This document shows, piece by piece, positions 49,101-63,219 of a stretch of 64,000 nt of DNA; position 1 is the first letter of the stretch, and each line of letters starts with the position of its first letter. The notes under the pieces were generated by a model that was given only the letters and a program-made list of their open reading frames with translations, ran no database searches and was not told where the DNA came from. The stretch comes from Nephrocerus scutellatus (lineage: Eukaryota > Arthropoda > Insecta > Diptera > Pipunculidae). The stretch is from assembly GCA_947095585.1 (NCBI GenBank), contig OX352761.1, forward strand, positions 60,442,832 to 60,506,831. The letters are read 5' to 3'. Both the position numbers and the translations under genes were made by a program.

Positions 49101-52100
49101 AAAAGTTCAAACCGATGCACAAATGCCTCTTCCCCTCTGCATTGTAATCTAACAAACTCTAGTCGATAAACTATTCCTTAAGGAAGACACAGGTGTGGGT
49201 CAATTTAGTGAGACATCTCTGGGAACTGGCCAATCCGCTTGACAGAGAACCTCCAAATTGACGAATTTCATGAAAATAACAAAAGTTCAAACCGATGCAC
49301 AAATGCCTCTTCCCCTCTGCATTGTAATCTTACAAACTTTATTAGATAGACTATTTCTTAAGGAAGACACAGGTGTGGGTCAATTTAGTGAGACATCACT
49401 GGGAACTGGCCAATCCGCTTGACAGAGAACCTCCAAATTGACGAATTTCATGAAAATAAGAAAAGTTCAAACCGATGCACAAATGCCTCTTCCCCTCTGC
49501 ATTGTAATCTAACAAATTCTATTCGATAGATTATTCCTTAAGGAAGACACAGGTGTGGGTCAATTTAGTGAGACATCACTGGGAACTGGCCAATCCGCTT
49601 GACAGAGAACCTCCAAATTGACGAATTTCATGAAAATAACAAAAGTTCAAACCGATGCACAAATGCCTCTTCCCCTCTGCATTGTAATCTAACAAACTCT
49701 AGTCGATAGATTATTCCTTAAGGAAGACACAGGTGTGGGTCAATTTAGTGAGACATCTCTGGGAACTGGCCAATCCGCTTGACAGGGAACCTCCAAATTG
49801 ACGAATTTCATGAAAATAAGAAAAGTTCAAACCGATGCACAAATGCCTCCTCTCCTCTGCGTTGTAATCTAACAAACTCTATTCGATAGAATATTCCTTA
49901 AGGAAGACACAGGTGTGGGCCAATTTAGTGAGACATCACTGGGAACTGGCCAATCCGCTTGACAGGGAACCTCCAAATTGACGAATTTCATGAAAATAAC
50001 AAAAGTTCAAACCGATGCACAAATGCCTCTTCCCCTCTGCATTGTAATCTAACAAATTCTATTCGATAGACTATTCCTTAAGGAAGACAAAGGTGTGGGA
50101 TAATTTAGTGAGACATCTCTGGGAACTGGCCAATCCGCTTGACAGTGAACCTCCAAATTGACGAGTTTCATGAAAATAAGAAAAGTTCAAACCGATGCAC
50201 AAATGCCTCTTCCCCTCTGCATTGTAATCCAACAAACACTATTCGATAGATAATTCCTTTAGGAAGACACAGATGTGGGTCAATTTAGTGAGACATCTCT
50301 GGGAACTGGCCAATCCGTATGACAGAGAACCTCAAAATTGAAGAATTTCATGAAAATAACAAAAGTTCAAACCGATGCACAAATGCCTCTTCCCCTCTGC
50401 ATTGTAATCTAACAAACTCTAGTCGATAAACTATTCCTTAAGGAAGACACAGGTGTGGGTCAATTTAGTGAGACATCTCTGGGAACTGGCCAATCCGCTT
50501 GACAGAGAACCTCCAAATTGACGAATTTCATGAAAATAACAAAAGTTCAAACCGATGCACAAATGCCTCTTCCCCTCTGCATTGTAATCTTACAAACTTT
50601 ATTAGATAGACTATTTCTTAAGGAAGACACAGGTGTGGGTCAATTTAGTGAGACATCTCTGGGAACTGGCCAATCCGCTTGACAGGGAACCTCCAAATTG
50701 ACGAATTTTATGAAAATAAGAAAAGTTCAAACCGATGCACAAATGCCTCTTCCTCTCTGCATTGTAATCTAACAAAGTCCATTCGATAGATTATTCCTTA
50801 AGGAAGACACAGGTGTGGGTCAATTTAGTGAGACATCTCTGGGAACTGGCCAATCCGCTTGACAGAGAACCTCCAAATTGACGAATTTCATGAAAATAAC
50901 AAAAGTTCAAACCGATGCACAAATGCCTCTTCCCCTCTGCATTGTAATCTAACAACTTCTATTCGATAGATTATTCCTTATGGAAGACACAGGTGTGGGT
51001 CAATTTAGTGAGACATCTCTGAGAACTGGCCAATCCGCTTGACAGAAAACCTCCAAATTGAAGAATTTCATGAAAATAACAAAAGTTCAAACCGATGCAC
51101 AAATGCCTCTTCCCCTCTGCATTGTAATCTAACAAACTCTATTCGATAGACTTTTCCTTATGGAAGACACAGGTGTGAGTCAATTTAGTGAGACATCTCT
51201 GAGAACTGGCCAATCCGCTTGACAGGAAACCTCCAAATTGAAGAATTTCATGAAAATAACAAAAGATCAAACCGATGCAGAAATGCCTCTTCCCCTCTGC
51301 ATTGTAATCTAACAAACTCTATTCGATAGATTATTCCTTAAGGAAGACATAGGTGTGGATCAATTTAGTGAGACATCTCTGGGAACTGGCCAATCCGCTT
51401 GACAGGGAACATCCAAATTGACGAATTTCATGAAAATAAGAAAAGTTCAAACCGATGCACAAATGCCTCCTCCCATCTGCGTTGTAATCTAACAAACTCT
51501 ATTCGATAGATTATTCCTTAAGGAAGACACAGGTGTGGGTCAATTTAGTGAGACATCACTAGGAACTGGCCAATCCGCTTGACAGAGAACCTCCAAATTG
51601 ACGAATTTCATGAAAATAAGAAAAGTTCAAACCGATGCACAAATGCCTCTTCCCCTCTGCATTGTAATCTAACAAATTCTATTCGATAGATTATTCCTTA
51701 AGGAAGACACAGGTGTGGGTCAATTTAGTGAGACATCACTGGGAACTGGCCAATCCGCTTGACAGAGAACCTCCAAATTGACGAATTTCATGAAAATAAC
51801 AAAAGTTCAAACCGATGCACAAATGCCTCTTCCCCTCTGCATTGTAATCTAACAAACTCTAGTCGATAGATTATTCCTTAAGGAAGACACAGGTGTGGGT
51901 CAATTTAGTGAGACATCTCTGGGAACTGGCCAATCCGCTTGACAGGGAACCTCCAAATTGACGAATTTCATGAAAATAAGAAAAGTTCAAACCGATGCAC
52001 AAATGCCTCCTCTCCTCTGCGTTGTAATCTAACAAACTCTATTCGATAGATTATTCCTTAAGGAAGACACAGGTGTGGGCCAATTTAGTGAGACATCACT

Positions 52101-53340
52101 GGGAACTGGCCAATCCGCTTGACAGGGAACCTCCAAATTGACGAATTTCATGAAAATAACAAAAGTTCAAACCGATGCACAAATGCCTCTTCCCCTCTGC
52201 ATTGTAATCTAACAAATTCTATTCGATAGACTATTCCTTAAGGAAGACACAGGTGTGGGTCAATTTAGTGAGACATCTCTGGGAACTGGCCAATCCGCTT
52301 GACAGTGAACCTCCAAATTGACGAGTTTCATGAAAATAAGAAAAGTTCAAACCGATGCACAAATGCCTCTTCCCCTCTGCATTGTAATCTAACAAACACT
52401 ATTCGATAGATAATTCCTTTAGGAAGACACAGATGTGGGTCAATTTAGTGAGACATCTCTGGGAACTGGCCAATCCGTATGACAGAGAACCTCAAAATTG
52501 AAGAATTTCATGAAAATAACAAAAGTTCAAACCGATGCACAAATGCCTCTTCCCCTCTGCATTGTAATCTAACAAGCTCTAGTCGATAAATTATTCCTTA
52601 AGGAAGACACAGGTGTGGGTCAATTTAGTGAGACATCTCTGGGAACTGGCCAATCCGCTTGACAGAGAACCTCCAAATTGACGAATTTCATGAAAATAAC
52701 AAAAGTTAAAACCGATGCACAAATGCCTCTTCCCCTCTGCATTGTAATCTTACAAACTTTATTAGATAGACTATTTCTTAAGGAAGACACAGGTGTGGGT
52801 CAATTTAGTGAGACATCTCTGGGAACTGGCCAATCCGCTTGACAGGGAACCTCCAAATTGACGAATTTTATGAAAATAAGAAAAGTTCAAACCGATGCAC
52901 AAATGCCTCTTCCTCTCTGCATTGTAATCTAACAAAGTCTATTCGATAGATTATTCCTTAAGGAAGACACAGGTGTGGGTCAATTTAGTGAGACATCTCT
53001 GGGAACTGGCCAATCCGCTTGACAGAGAACCTCCAAATTGACGAATTTCATGAAAATAACAAAAGTTCAAACCGATGCACAAATGCCTCTTCCCCTCTGC
53101 ATTGTAATCTAACAACTTCTATTCGATAGATTATTCCTTATGGAAGACACAGGTGTGGGTCAATTTAGTGAGACATCTCTGAGAACTGGCCAATCCGCTT
53201 GACAGGGAACCTCCAAATTGAAGAATTTCATGAAAATAACAAAAGTTCAAACCGATGCACAAATGCCTATTCCCCTCTGCATTGTAATCTAACAACTTCT
53301 ATTCGATAGATTATTCCTTATGGAAGACACAGGTGTGGGT
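46141..53340. repeat. 7-monomer higher-order repeat (1,260 bp) within 11-12-monomer units
   Basis: A seven-monomer series starting with the CATCACTGGG/TAAGAAAAG type and ending with the TTTATTAGATAGAC type occurs at 46141-47400, 48121-49380, 49381-50640 and, with a few differences, 51541-52800. The second and third are directly adjacent. Four or five further monomers (TTTTATG/AAAGTCC, AACTTCT, TCTGAGAAC, GAAATGCC, ACATCC types) fill the space between non-adjacent copies, giving 1,980- and 2,160-bp periods. Confidence 0.8.
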
Positions 53341-53419
53341 CAATTTAGTGAGACATCTCTGAGAACTGGCCAATCCGCTTGACAGAAAACCTCCAAATTG
53401 AAGAATTTCATGAAAATAA

Positions 53420-56400
53420 CAAAAGTTCAAACCGATGCACAAATGCCTCTTCCCCTCTGCATTGTAATCTAACAAATTCTATTCGATAGATTATTCCTTA
53501 GAAAGACACAGGTGTGGGTCAATTTAGTGAGACATCACTGGGAACTGGCCAATCTGCTTGACAGAGAACCTCCAAATTGACGAATTTCATGAAAATAACA
53601 AAAGTTCAAACCGATGCACAAATGCCTCTTCCCCTCTGCATTGTAATCTAACAAACTCTAGTCGATAGATTATTCCTTAAGGAAGACACAGGTGTGGGTC
53701 AATTTAGTGAGACATCTCTGGGAACTGGCCAATCCGCTTGACAGGGAACCTCCAAATTGACGAATTTCATGAAAATAAGAAAAGTTCAAACCGATGCACA
53801 AATGCCTCCTCTCCTCTGCGTTGTAATCTAACAAACTCTATTCGATAGAATATTCCTTAAGGAAGACACAGGTGTGGGCCAATTTAGTGAGACATCACTG
53901 GGAACTGGCCAATCCGCTTGACAGGGAACCTCCAAATTGACGAATTTCATGAAAATAACAAAAGTTCAAACCGATGCACAAATGCCTCTTCCCCTCTGCA
54001 TTGTAATCTAACAAATTCTATTCGATAGACTATTCCTTAAGGAAGACAAAGGTGTGGGATAATTTAGTGAGACATCTCTGGGAACTGGCCAATCCGCTTG
54101 ACAGTGAACCTCCAAATTGACGAGTTTCATGAAAATAAGAAAAGTTCAAACCGATGCACAAATGCCTCTTCCCCTCTGCATTGTAATCTAACAAACACTA
54201 TTCGATAGATAATTCCTTTAGGAAGACACAGATGTGGGTCAATTTAGTGAGACATCTCTGGGAACTGGCCAATCCGTATGACAGAGAACCTCAAAATTGA
54301 AGAATTTCATGAAAATAACAAAAGTTCAAACCGATGCACAAATGCCTCTTCCCCTCTGCATTGTAATCTAACAAACTCTAGTCGATAAACTATTCCTTAA
54401 GGAAGACACAGGTGTGGGTCAATTTAGTGAGACATCTCTGGGAACTGGCCAATCCGCTTGACAGAGAACCTCCAAATTGACGAATTTCATGAAAATAACA
54501 AAAGTTCAAACCGATGCACAAATGCCTCTTCCCCTCTGCATTGTAATCTTACAAACTTTATTAGATAGACTATTTCTTAAGGAAGACACAGGTGTGGGTC
54601 AATTTAGTGAGACATCTCTGGGAACTGGCCAATCCGCTTGACAGGGAACCTCCAAATTGACGAATTTTATGAAAATAAGAAAAGTTCAAACCGATGCACA
54701 AATGCCTCTTCCTCTCTGCATTGTAATCTAACAAAGTCCATTCGATAGATTATTCCTTAAGGAAGACACAGGTGTGGGTCAATTTAGTGAGACATCTCTG
54801 GGAACTGGCCAATCCGCTTGACAGAGAACCTCCAAATTGACGAATTTCATGAAAATAACAAAAGTTCAAACCGATGCACAAATGCCTCTTCCCCTCTGCA
54901 TTGTAATCTAACAACTTCTATTCGATAGATTATTCCTTATGGAAGACACAGGTGTGGGTCAATTTAGTGAGACATCTCTGAGAACTGGCCAATCCGCTTG
55001 ACAGAAAACCTCCAAATTGAAGAATTTCATGAAAATAACAAAAGTTCAAACCGATGCACAAATGCCTCTTCCCCTCTGCATTGTAATCTAACAAACTCTA
55101 TTTGATAGACTTTTCCTTATGGAAGACACAGGTGTGAGTCAATTTAGTGAGACATCTCTGAGAACTGGCCAATCCGCTTGACAGGAAACCTCCAAATTGA
55201 AGAATTTCATGAAAATAACAAAAGATCAAACCGATGCAGAAATGCCTCTTCCCCTCTGCATTGTAATCTAACAAACTCTATTCGATAGATTATTCCTTAA
55301 GGAAGACATAGGTGTGGATCAATTTAGTGAGACATCTCTGGGAACTGGCCAATCCGCTTGACAGGGAACATCCAAATTGACGAATTTCATGAAAATAAGA
55401 AAAGTTCAAACCGATGCACAAATGCCTCCTCCCATCTGCGTTGTAATCTAACAAACTCTATTCGATAGATTATTCCTTAAGGAAGACACAGGTGTGGGTC
55501 AATTTAGTGAGACATCACTGGGAACTGGCCAATCCGCTTGACAGAGAACCTCCAAATTGACGAATTTCATGAAAATAAGAAAAGTTCAAACCGATGCACA
55601 AATGCCTCTTCCCCTCTGCATTGTAATCTAACAAATTCTATTCGATAGATTATTCCTTAAGGAAGACACAGGTGTGGGTCAATTTAGTGAGACATCACTG
55701 GGAACTGGCCAATCCGCTTGACAGAGAACCTCCAAATTGACGAATTTCATGAAAATAACAAAAGTTCAAACCGATGCACAAATGCCTCTTCCCCTCTGCA
55801 TTGTAATCTAACAAACTCTAGTCGATAGATTATTCCTTAAGGAAGACACAGGTGTGGGTCAATTTAGTGAGACATCTCTGGGAACTGGCCAATCCGCTTG
55901 ACAGAGAACCTCCAAATTGACGAATTTCATGAAAATAAGAAAAGTTCAAACCGATGCACAAATGCCTCCTCTCCTCTGCGTTGTAATCTAACAAACTCTA
56001 TTCGATAGATTATTCCTTAAGGAAGACACAGGTGTGGGTCAATTTAGTGAGACATCTCTGGGAACTGGCCAATCCGCTTGACAGTGAACCTCCAAATTGA
56101 CGAGTTTCATGAAAATAAGAAAAGTTCAAACCGATGCACAAATGCCTCTTCCCCTCTGCATTGTAATCTAACAAACACTATTCGATAGATAATTCCTTTA
56201 GGAAGACACAGATGTGGGTCAATTTAGTGAGACATCTCTGGGAACTGGCCAATCCGTATGACAGAGAACCTCAAAATTGAAGAATTTCATGAAAATAACA
56301 AAAGTTCAAACCGATGCACAAATGCCTCTTCCCCTATGCATTGTAATCTAACAAACTCTAGTCGATAAATTATTCCTTAAGGAAGACACAGGTGTGGGTC

Positions 56401-59400
56401 AATTTAGTGAGACATCTCTGGGAACTGGCCAATCCGCTTGACAGAGAACCTCCAAATTGACGAATTTCATGAAAATAACAAAAGTTAAAACCGATGCACA
56501 AATGCCTCTTCCCCTCTGCATTGTAATCTTACAAACTTTATTAGATAGACTATTTCTAAAGGAAGACACAGGTGTGGGTCAATTTAGTGAGACATCTCTG
56601 GGAACTGGCCAATCCGCTTGACAGGGAACCTCCAAATTGACGAATTTTATGAAAATAAGAAAAGTTCAAACCGATGCACAAATGCCTCTTCCTCTCTGCA
56701 TTGTAATCTAACAAAGTCTATTCGATAGATTATTCCTTAAGGAAGACACAGGTGTGGGTCAATTTAGTGAGACATCTCTGGGAACTGGCCAATCCGCTTG
56801 ACAGAGAACCTCCAAATTGACGAATTTCATGAAAATAACAAAAGTTCAAACCGATGCACAAATGCCTCTTCCCCTCTGCATTGTAATCTAACAACTTCTA
56901 TTCGATAGATTATTCCTTATGGAAGACACAGGTGTGGGTCAATTTAGTGAGACATCTCTGAGAACTGGCCAATCCGCTTGACAGAAAACCTCCAAATTGA
57001 AGAATTTCATGAAAATAACAAAAGTTCAAACCGATGCACAAATGCCTCTTCCCCTCTGCATTGTAATCTAACAAACTCTATTCGATAGATTATTCCTTAA
57101 GGAAGACACAGGTGTGGGTCAATTTAGTGAGACATCTCTGGGAACTGGCCAATCCGCTTGACAGGGAACCTTCAAATTGACGAATTTCATGAAAATAAGA
57201 AAAGTTCAAACCGATGCACAAATGCCTCCTCCCCTTTGCGTTGTAATCTAACAAACTCTATTCGATAGATTATTGCTTAAGGAAGACACAGGTGTGGGTC
57301 AATTTAGTGAGACATCACTGGGAACTGGCCAATCCGCTTGACAGAGAACCTCCAAATTGACGAATTTCATGAAAATAACAAAAGTTCAAACCGATGCACA
57401 AATGCCTGTTCCCCTCTGCATTGTAATCTAACAAACTCTATTCGATAGACTTTTCCTTATGGAAGACACAGGTGTGAGTCAATTTAGTGAGACATCTCTG
57501 AGAACTGGCCAATCCGCTTGACAGGAAACCTCCAAATTGAAGAATTTCATGAAAATAACAAAAGTTCAAACCGATGCAGAAATGCCTCTTCCCCTCTGCA
57601 TTGTAATCTAACAAACTCTAGTCGATAGATTATTCCTTAAGGAAGACACAGGTGTGGGTCAATTTAGTGAGACATCTCTGGGAACTGGCCAATCTGCTTG
57701 ACACGGAACCTCCAAATTGACGAATTTCATGAAAATAAGAAAAGTTCAAACCGATGCACAAATGCCTGTTCCCCTCTGCATTGTAATCTAACAAACTCTA
57801 TTCGATAGACTTTTCCTTATGGAAGACACAGGTGTGAGTCAATTTAGTGAGACATCTCTGAGAACTGGCCAATCCGCTTGACAGGAAACCTCCAAATTGA
57901 AGAATTTCATGAAAATAACAAAAGTTCAAACCGATGCAGAAATGCCTTTTCCCCTCTGCATTGTAATCTAACAAACTCTATTCGATAGATTATTCCTTAA
58001 GGAAGACATAGGTGTGGGTCAATTTAGTGAGACATCTCTGGGAACTGGCCAATCCGCTTGACAGAGAACCTCCAAATTGACGAATTTCATGAAAATAAGA
58101 AAAGTTCAAACCGATGCACAAATGACTCCTCCCCTTTGCGTTGTAATCTAACAAACTCTATTCGATAGATTATTGCTTAAGGAAGACACAGGTGTGGGTC
58201 AATTTAGTGAGACATCACTGGGAACTGGCCAATCCGCTTGACAGAGAACCTCCAAATTGACGAATTTCATGAAAATAACAAAAGTTCAAACCGATGCACA
58301 AATGCCTGTTCCCCTCTGCATTGTAATCTAACAAACTCTATTCGATAGACTTTTCCTTATGGAAGACACAGGTGTGAGTCAATTTAGTGAGACATCTCTG
58401 AGAACTGGCCAATCCGCTTGACAGGAAACCTCCAAATTGAAGAATTTCATGAAAATAACAAAAGTTCAAACCGATGCAGAAATGCCTCTTCCCCTCTGCA
58501 TTGTAATATAACAAACTCTATTCGATAGATTATTCCTTAAGGAAGACATAGGTGTGGATCAATTTAGTGAGACATCTCTGGGAACTGGCCAATCCGCTTG
58601 ACAGGGAACATCCAAATTGACGAATTTCATGAAAATAAGAAAAGTTCAAACCGATGCACAAATGCCTCCTCCCCTCTGCGTTGTAATCTAACAAACTCTA
58701 TTCGATAGATTATTCCTTAAGGAAGACACAGGTGTGGGTCAATTTAGTGAGACATCACTGGGAACTGGCCAATCCGCTTGACAGAGAACCTCCAAATTGA
58801 CGAATTTCATGAAAATAACAAAAGTTCAAACCGATGCACAAATGCCTCTTCCCCTCTGCATTGTAATCTAACAAATTCTATTCGATAGATTATTCCTTAG
58901 AAAGACACAGGTGTGGGTCAATTTAGTGAGACATCACTGGGAACTGGCCAATCTGCTTGACAGAGAACCTCCAAATTGACGAATTTCATGAAAATAACAA
59001 AAGTTCAAACCGATGCACAAATGCCTCTTCCCCTCTGCATTGTAATCTAACAAACTCTAGTCGATAGATTATTCCTTAAGGAAGACACAGGTGTGGGTCA
59101 ATTTAGTGAGACATCTCTGGGAACTGGCCAATCCGCTTGACAGGGAACCTCCAAATTGACGAATTTCATGAAAATAAGAAAAGTTCAAACCGATGCACAA
59201 ATGCCTCCTCTCCTCTGCGTTGTAATCTAACAAACTCTATTCGATAGAATATTCCTTAAGGAAGACACAGGTGTGGGCCAATTTAGTGAGACATCACTGG
59301 GAACTGGCCAATCCGCTTGACAGGGAACCTCCAAATTGACGAATTTCATGAAAATAACAAAAGTTCAAACCGATGCACAAATGCCTCTTCCCCTCTGCAT

Positions 59401-62400
59401 TGTAATCTAACAAATTCTATTCGATAGACTATTCCTTAAGGAAGACAAAGGTGTGGGATAATTTAGTGAGACATCTCTGGGAACTGGCCAATCCGCTTGA
59501 CAGTGAACCTCCAAATTGACGAGTTTCATGAAAATAAGAAAAGTTCAAACCGATGCACAAATGCCTCTTCCCCTCTGCATTGTAATCTAACAAACACTAT
59601 TCGATAGATAATTCCTTTAGGAAGACACAGATGTGGGTCAATTTAGTGAGACATCTCTGGGAACTGGCCAATCCGTATGACAGAGAACCTCAAAATTGAA
59701 GAATTTCATGAAAATAACAAAAGTTCAAACCGATGCACAAATGCCTCTTCCCCTCTGCATTGTAATCTAACAAACTCTAGTCGATAAACTATTCCTTAAG
59801 GAAGACACAGGTGTGGGTCAATTTAGTGAGACATCTCTGGGAACTGGCCAATCCGCTTGACAGAGAACCTCCAAATTGACGAATTTCATGAAAATAACAA
59901 AAGTTCAAACCGATGCACAAATGCCTCTTCCCCTCTGCATTGTAATCTTACAAACTTTATTAGATAGACTATTTCTTAAGGAAGACACAGGTGTGGGTCA
60001 ATTTAGTGAGACATCTCTGGGAACTGGCCAATCCGCTTGACAGGGAACCTCCAAATTGACGAATTTTATGAAAATAAGAAAAGTTCAAACCGATGCACAA
60101 ATGCCTCTTCCTCTCTGCATTGTAATCTAACAAAGTCCATTCGATAGATTATTCCTTAAGGAAGACACAGGTGTGGGTCAATTTAGTGAGACATCTCTGG
60201 GAACTGGCCAATCCGCTTGACAGAGAACCTCCAAATTGACGAATTTCATGAAAATAACAAAAGTTCAAACCGATGCACAAATGCCTCTTCCCCTCTGCAT
60301 TGTAATCTAACAACTTCTATTCGATAGATTATTCCTTATGGAAGACACAGGTGTGGGTCAATTTAGTGAGACATCTCTGAGAACTGGCCAATCCGCTTGA
60401 CAGAAAACCTCCAAATTGAAGAATTTCATGAAAATAACAAAAGTTCAAACCGATGCACAAATGCCTCTTCCCCTCTGCATTGTAATCTAACAAACTCTAT
60501 TCGATAGACTTTTCCTTATGGAAGACACAGGTGTGAGTCAATTTAGTGAGACATCTCTGAGAACTGGCCAATCCGCTTGACAGGAAACCTCCAAATTGAA
60601 GAATTTCATGAAAATAACAAAAGATCAAACCGATGCAGAAATGCCTCTTCCCCTCTGCATTGTAATCTAACAAACTCTATTCGATAGATTATTCCTTAAG
60701 GAAGACATAGGTGTAGATCAATTTAGTGAGACATCTCTGGGAACTGGCCAATCCGCTTGACAGGGAACATCCAAATTGACGAATTTCATGAAAATAAGAA
60801 AAGTTCAAACCGATGCACAAATGCCTCCTCCCATCTGCGTTGTAATCTAACAAACTCTATTCGATAGATTATTCCTTAAGGAAGACACAGGTGTGGGTCA
60901 ATTTAGTGAGACATCACTGGGAACTGGCCAATCCGCTTGACAGAGAACCTCCAAATTGACGAATTTCATGAAAATAAGAAAAGTTCAAACCGATGCACAA
61001 ATGCCTCTTCCCCTCTGCATTGTAATCTAACAAATTCTATTCGATAGATTATTCCTTAAGGAAGACACAGGTGTGGGTCAATTTAGTGAGACATCACTGG
61101 GAACTGGCCAATCCGCTTGACAGAGAACCTCCAAATTGACGAATTTCATGAAAATAACAAAAGTTCAAACCGATGCACAAATGCCTCTTCCCCTCTGCAT
61201 TGTAATCTAACAAACTCTAGTCGATAGATTATTCCTTAAGGAAGACACAGGTGTGGGTCAATTTAGTGAGACATCTCTGGGAACTGGCCAATCCGCTTGA
61301 CAGGGAACCTCCAAATTGACGAATTTCATGAAAATAAGAAAAGTTCAAACCGATGCACAAATGCCTCCTCTCCTCTGCGTTGTAATCTAACAAACTCTAT
61401 TCGATAGATTATTCCTTAAGGAAGACACAGGTGTGGGCCAATTTAGTGAGACATCACTGGGAACTGGCCAATCCGCTTGACAGGGAACCTCCAAATTGAC
61501 GAATTTCATGAAAATAACAAAAGTTCAAACCGATGCACAAATGCCTCTTCCCCTCTGCATTGTAATCTAACAAATTCTATTCGATAGACTATTCCTTAAG
61601 GAAGACACAGGTGTGGGTCAATTTAGTGAGACATCTCTGGGAACTGGCCAATCCGCTTGACAGTGAACCTCCAAATTGACGAGTTTCATGAAAATAAGAA
61701 AAGTTCAAACCGATGCACAAATGCCTCTTCCCCTCTGCATTGTAATCTAACAAACACTATTCGATAGATAATTCCTTTAGGAAGACACAGATGTGGGTCA
61801 ATTTAGTGAGACATCTCTGGGAACTGGCCAATCCGTATGACAGAGAACCTCAAAATTGAAGAATTTCATGAAAATAACAAAAGTTCAAACCGATGCACAA
61901 ATGCCTCTTCCCCTCTGCATTGTAATCTAACAAACTCTAGTCGATAAATTATTCCTTAAGGAAGACACAGGTGTGGGTCAATTTAGTGAGACATCTCTGG
62001 GAACTGGCCAATCCGCTTGACAGAGAACCTCCAAATTGACGAATTTCATGAAAATAACAAAAGTTAAAACCGATGCACAAATGCCTCTTCCCCTCTGCAT
62101 TGTAATCTTACAAACTTTATTAGATAGACTATTTCTTAAGGAAGACACAGGTGTGGGCCAATTTAGTGAGACATCTCTGGGAACTGGCCAATCCGCTTGA
62201 CAGGGAACCTCCAAATTGACGAATTTTATGAAAATAAGAAAAGTTCAAACCGATGCACAAATGCCTCTTCCTCTCTGCATTGTAATCTAACAAAGTCTAT
62301 TCGATAGATTATTCCTTAAGGAAGACACAGGTGTGGGTCAATTTAGTGAGACATCTCTGGGAACTGGCCAATCCGCTTGACAGAGAACCTCCAAATTGAC

Positions 62401-63219
62401 GAATTTCATGAAAATAACAAAAGTTCAAACCGATGCACAAATGCCTCTTCCCCTCTGCATTGTAATCTAACAACTTCTATTCGATAGATTATTCCTTATG
62501 GAAGACACAGGTGTGGGTCAATTTAGTGAGACATCTCTGAGAACTGGCCAATCCGCTTGACAGAAAACCTCCAAATTGAAGAATTTCATGAAAATAACAA
62601 AAGTTCAAACCGATGCACAAATGCCTCTTCCCCTCTGCATTGTAATCTAACAAACTCTATTCGATAGATTATTCCTTAAGGAAGACACAGGTGTGGGTCA
62701 ATTTAGTGAGACATCTCTGGGAACTGGCCAATCCGCTTGACAGGGAACCTTCAAATTGACGAATTTCATGAAAATAAGAAAAGTTCAAACCGATGCACAA
62801 ATGCCTCCTCCCCTTTGCGTTGTAATCTAACAAACTCTATTCGATAGATTATTGCTTAAGGAAGACACAGGTGTGGGTCAATTTAGTGAGACATCACTGG
62901 GAACTGGCCAATCCGCTTGACAGAGAACCTCCAAATTGACGAATTTCATGAAAATAACAAAAGTTCAAACCGATGCACAAATGCCTGTTCCCCTCTGCAT
63001 TGTAATCTAACAAACTCTATTCGATAGACTTTTCCTTATGGAAGACACAGGTGTGAGTCAATTTAGTGAGACATCTCTGAGAACTGGCCAATCCGCTTGA
63101 CAGGAAACCTCCAAATTGAAGAATTTCATGAAAATAACAAAAGTTCAAACCGATGCAGAAATGCCTCTTCCCCTCTGCATTGTAATCTAACAAACTCTAT
63201 TCGATAGATTATTCCTTAA
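53420..63219. repeat. 5.4-kb tandem segmental duplication of satellite
   Basis: A rare deletion variant ATTCCTTAGAAAGACAC occurs near 53492 and again 5,399 bp later near 58891. The monomer order that follows is shared. An extra monomer in the second copy (61441-61620) shifts the offset to 5,579 bp afterwards. The second copy is cut at 63219 by the piggyBac element; the equivalent uninterrupted site in the first copy is TTAA at 57637-57640. Edges are approximate. Confidence 0.8.
63216..63219. other. piggyBac target TTAA within the satellite
   Basis: The satellite reads TTCCTTAAGGAA at this place in many monomers. Here TTCCTTAA is followed directly by the transposon end CCCTAG, exactly as expected for TTAA-specific piggyBac integration. 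Confidence 0.93.

Larger units (their letters stand above)
35312..63219. repeat. Right satellite array, same ~180-bp family
   Basis: About 155 head-to-tail monomers in the same orientation and phase as the left array. Up to about 44598 it is the second copy of the 17370-25596 block. After that a different variant set dominates: CTCTAGTCGATAG, CAATCCGTATGACAG, CATCACTGGG, GACAGTGAACC, ATGCCTCCTCTCC and TTTATTAGATAGAC. Monomers there are very regular at 180 bp. No genes are present. Confidence 0.97.
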
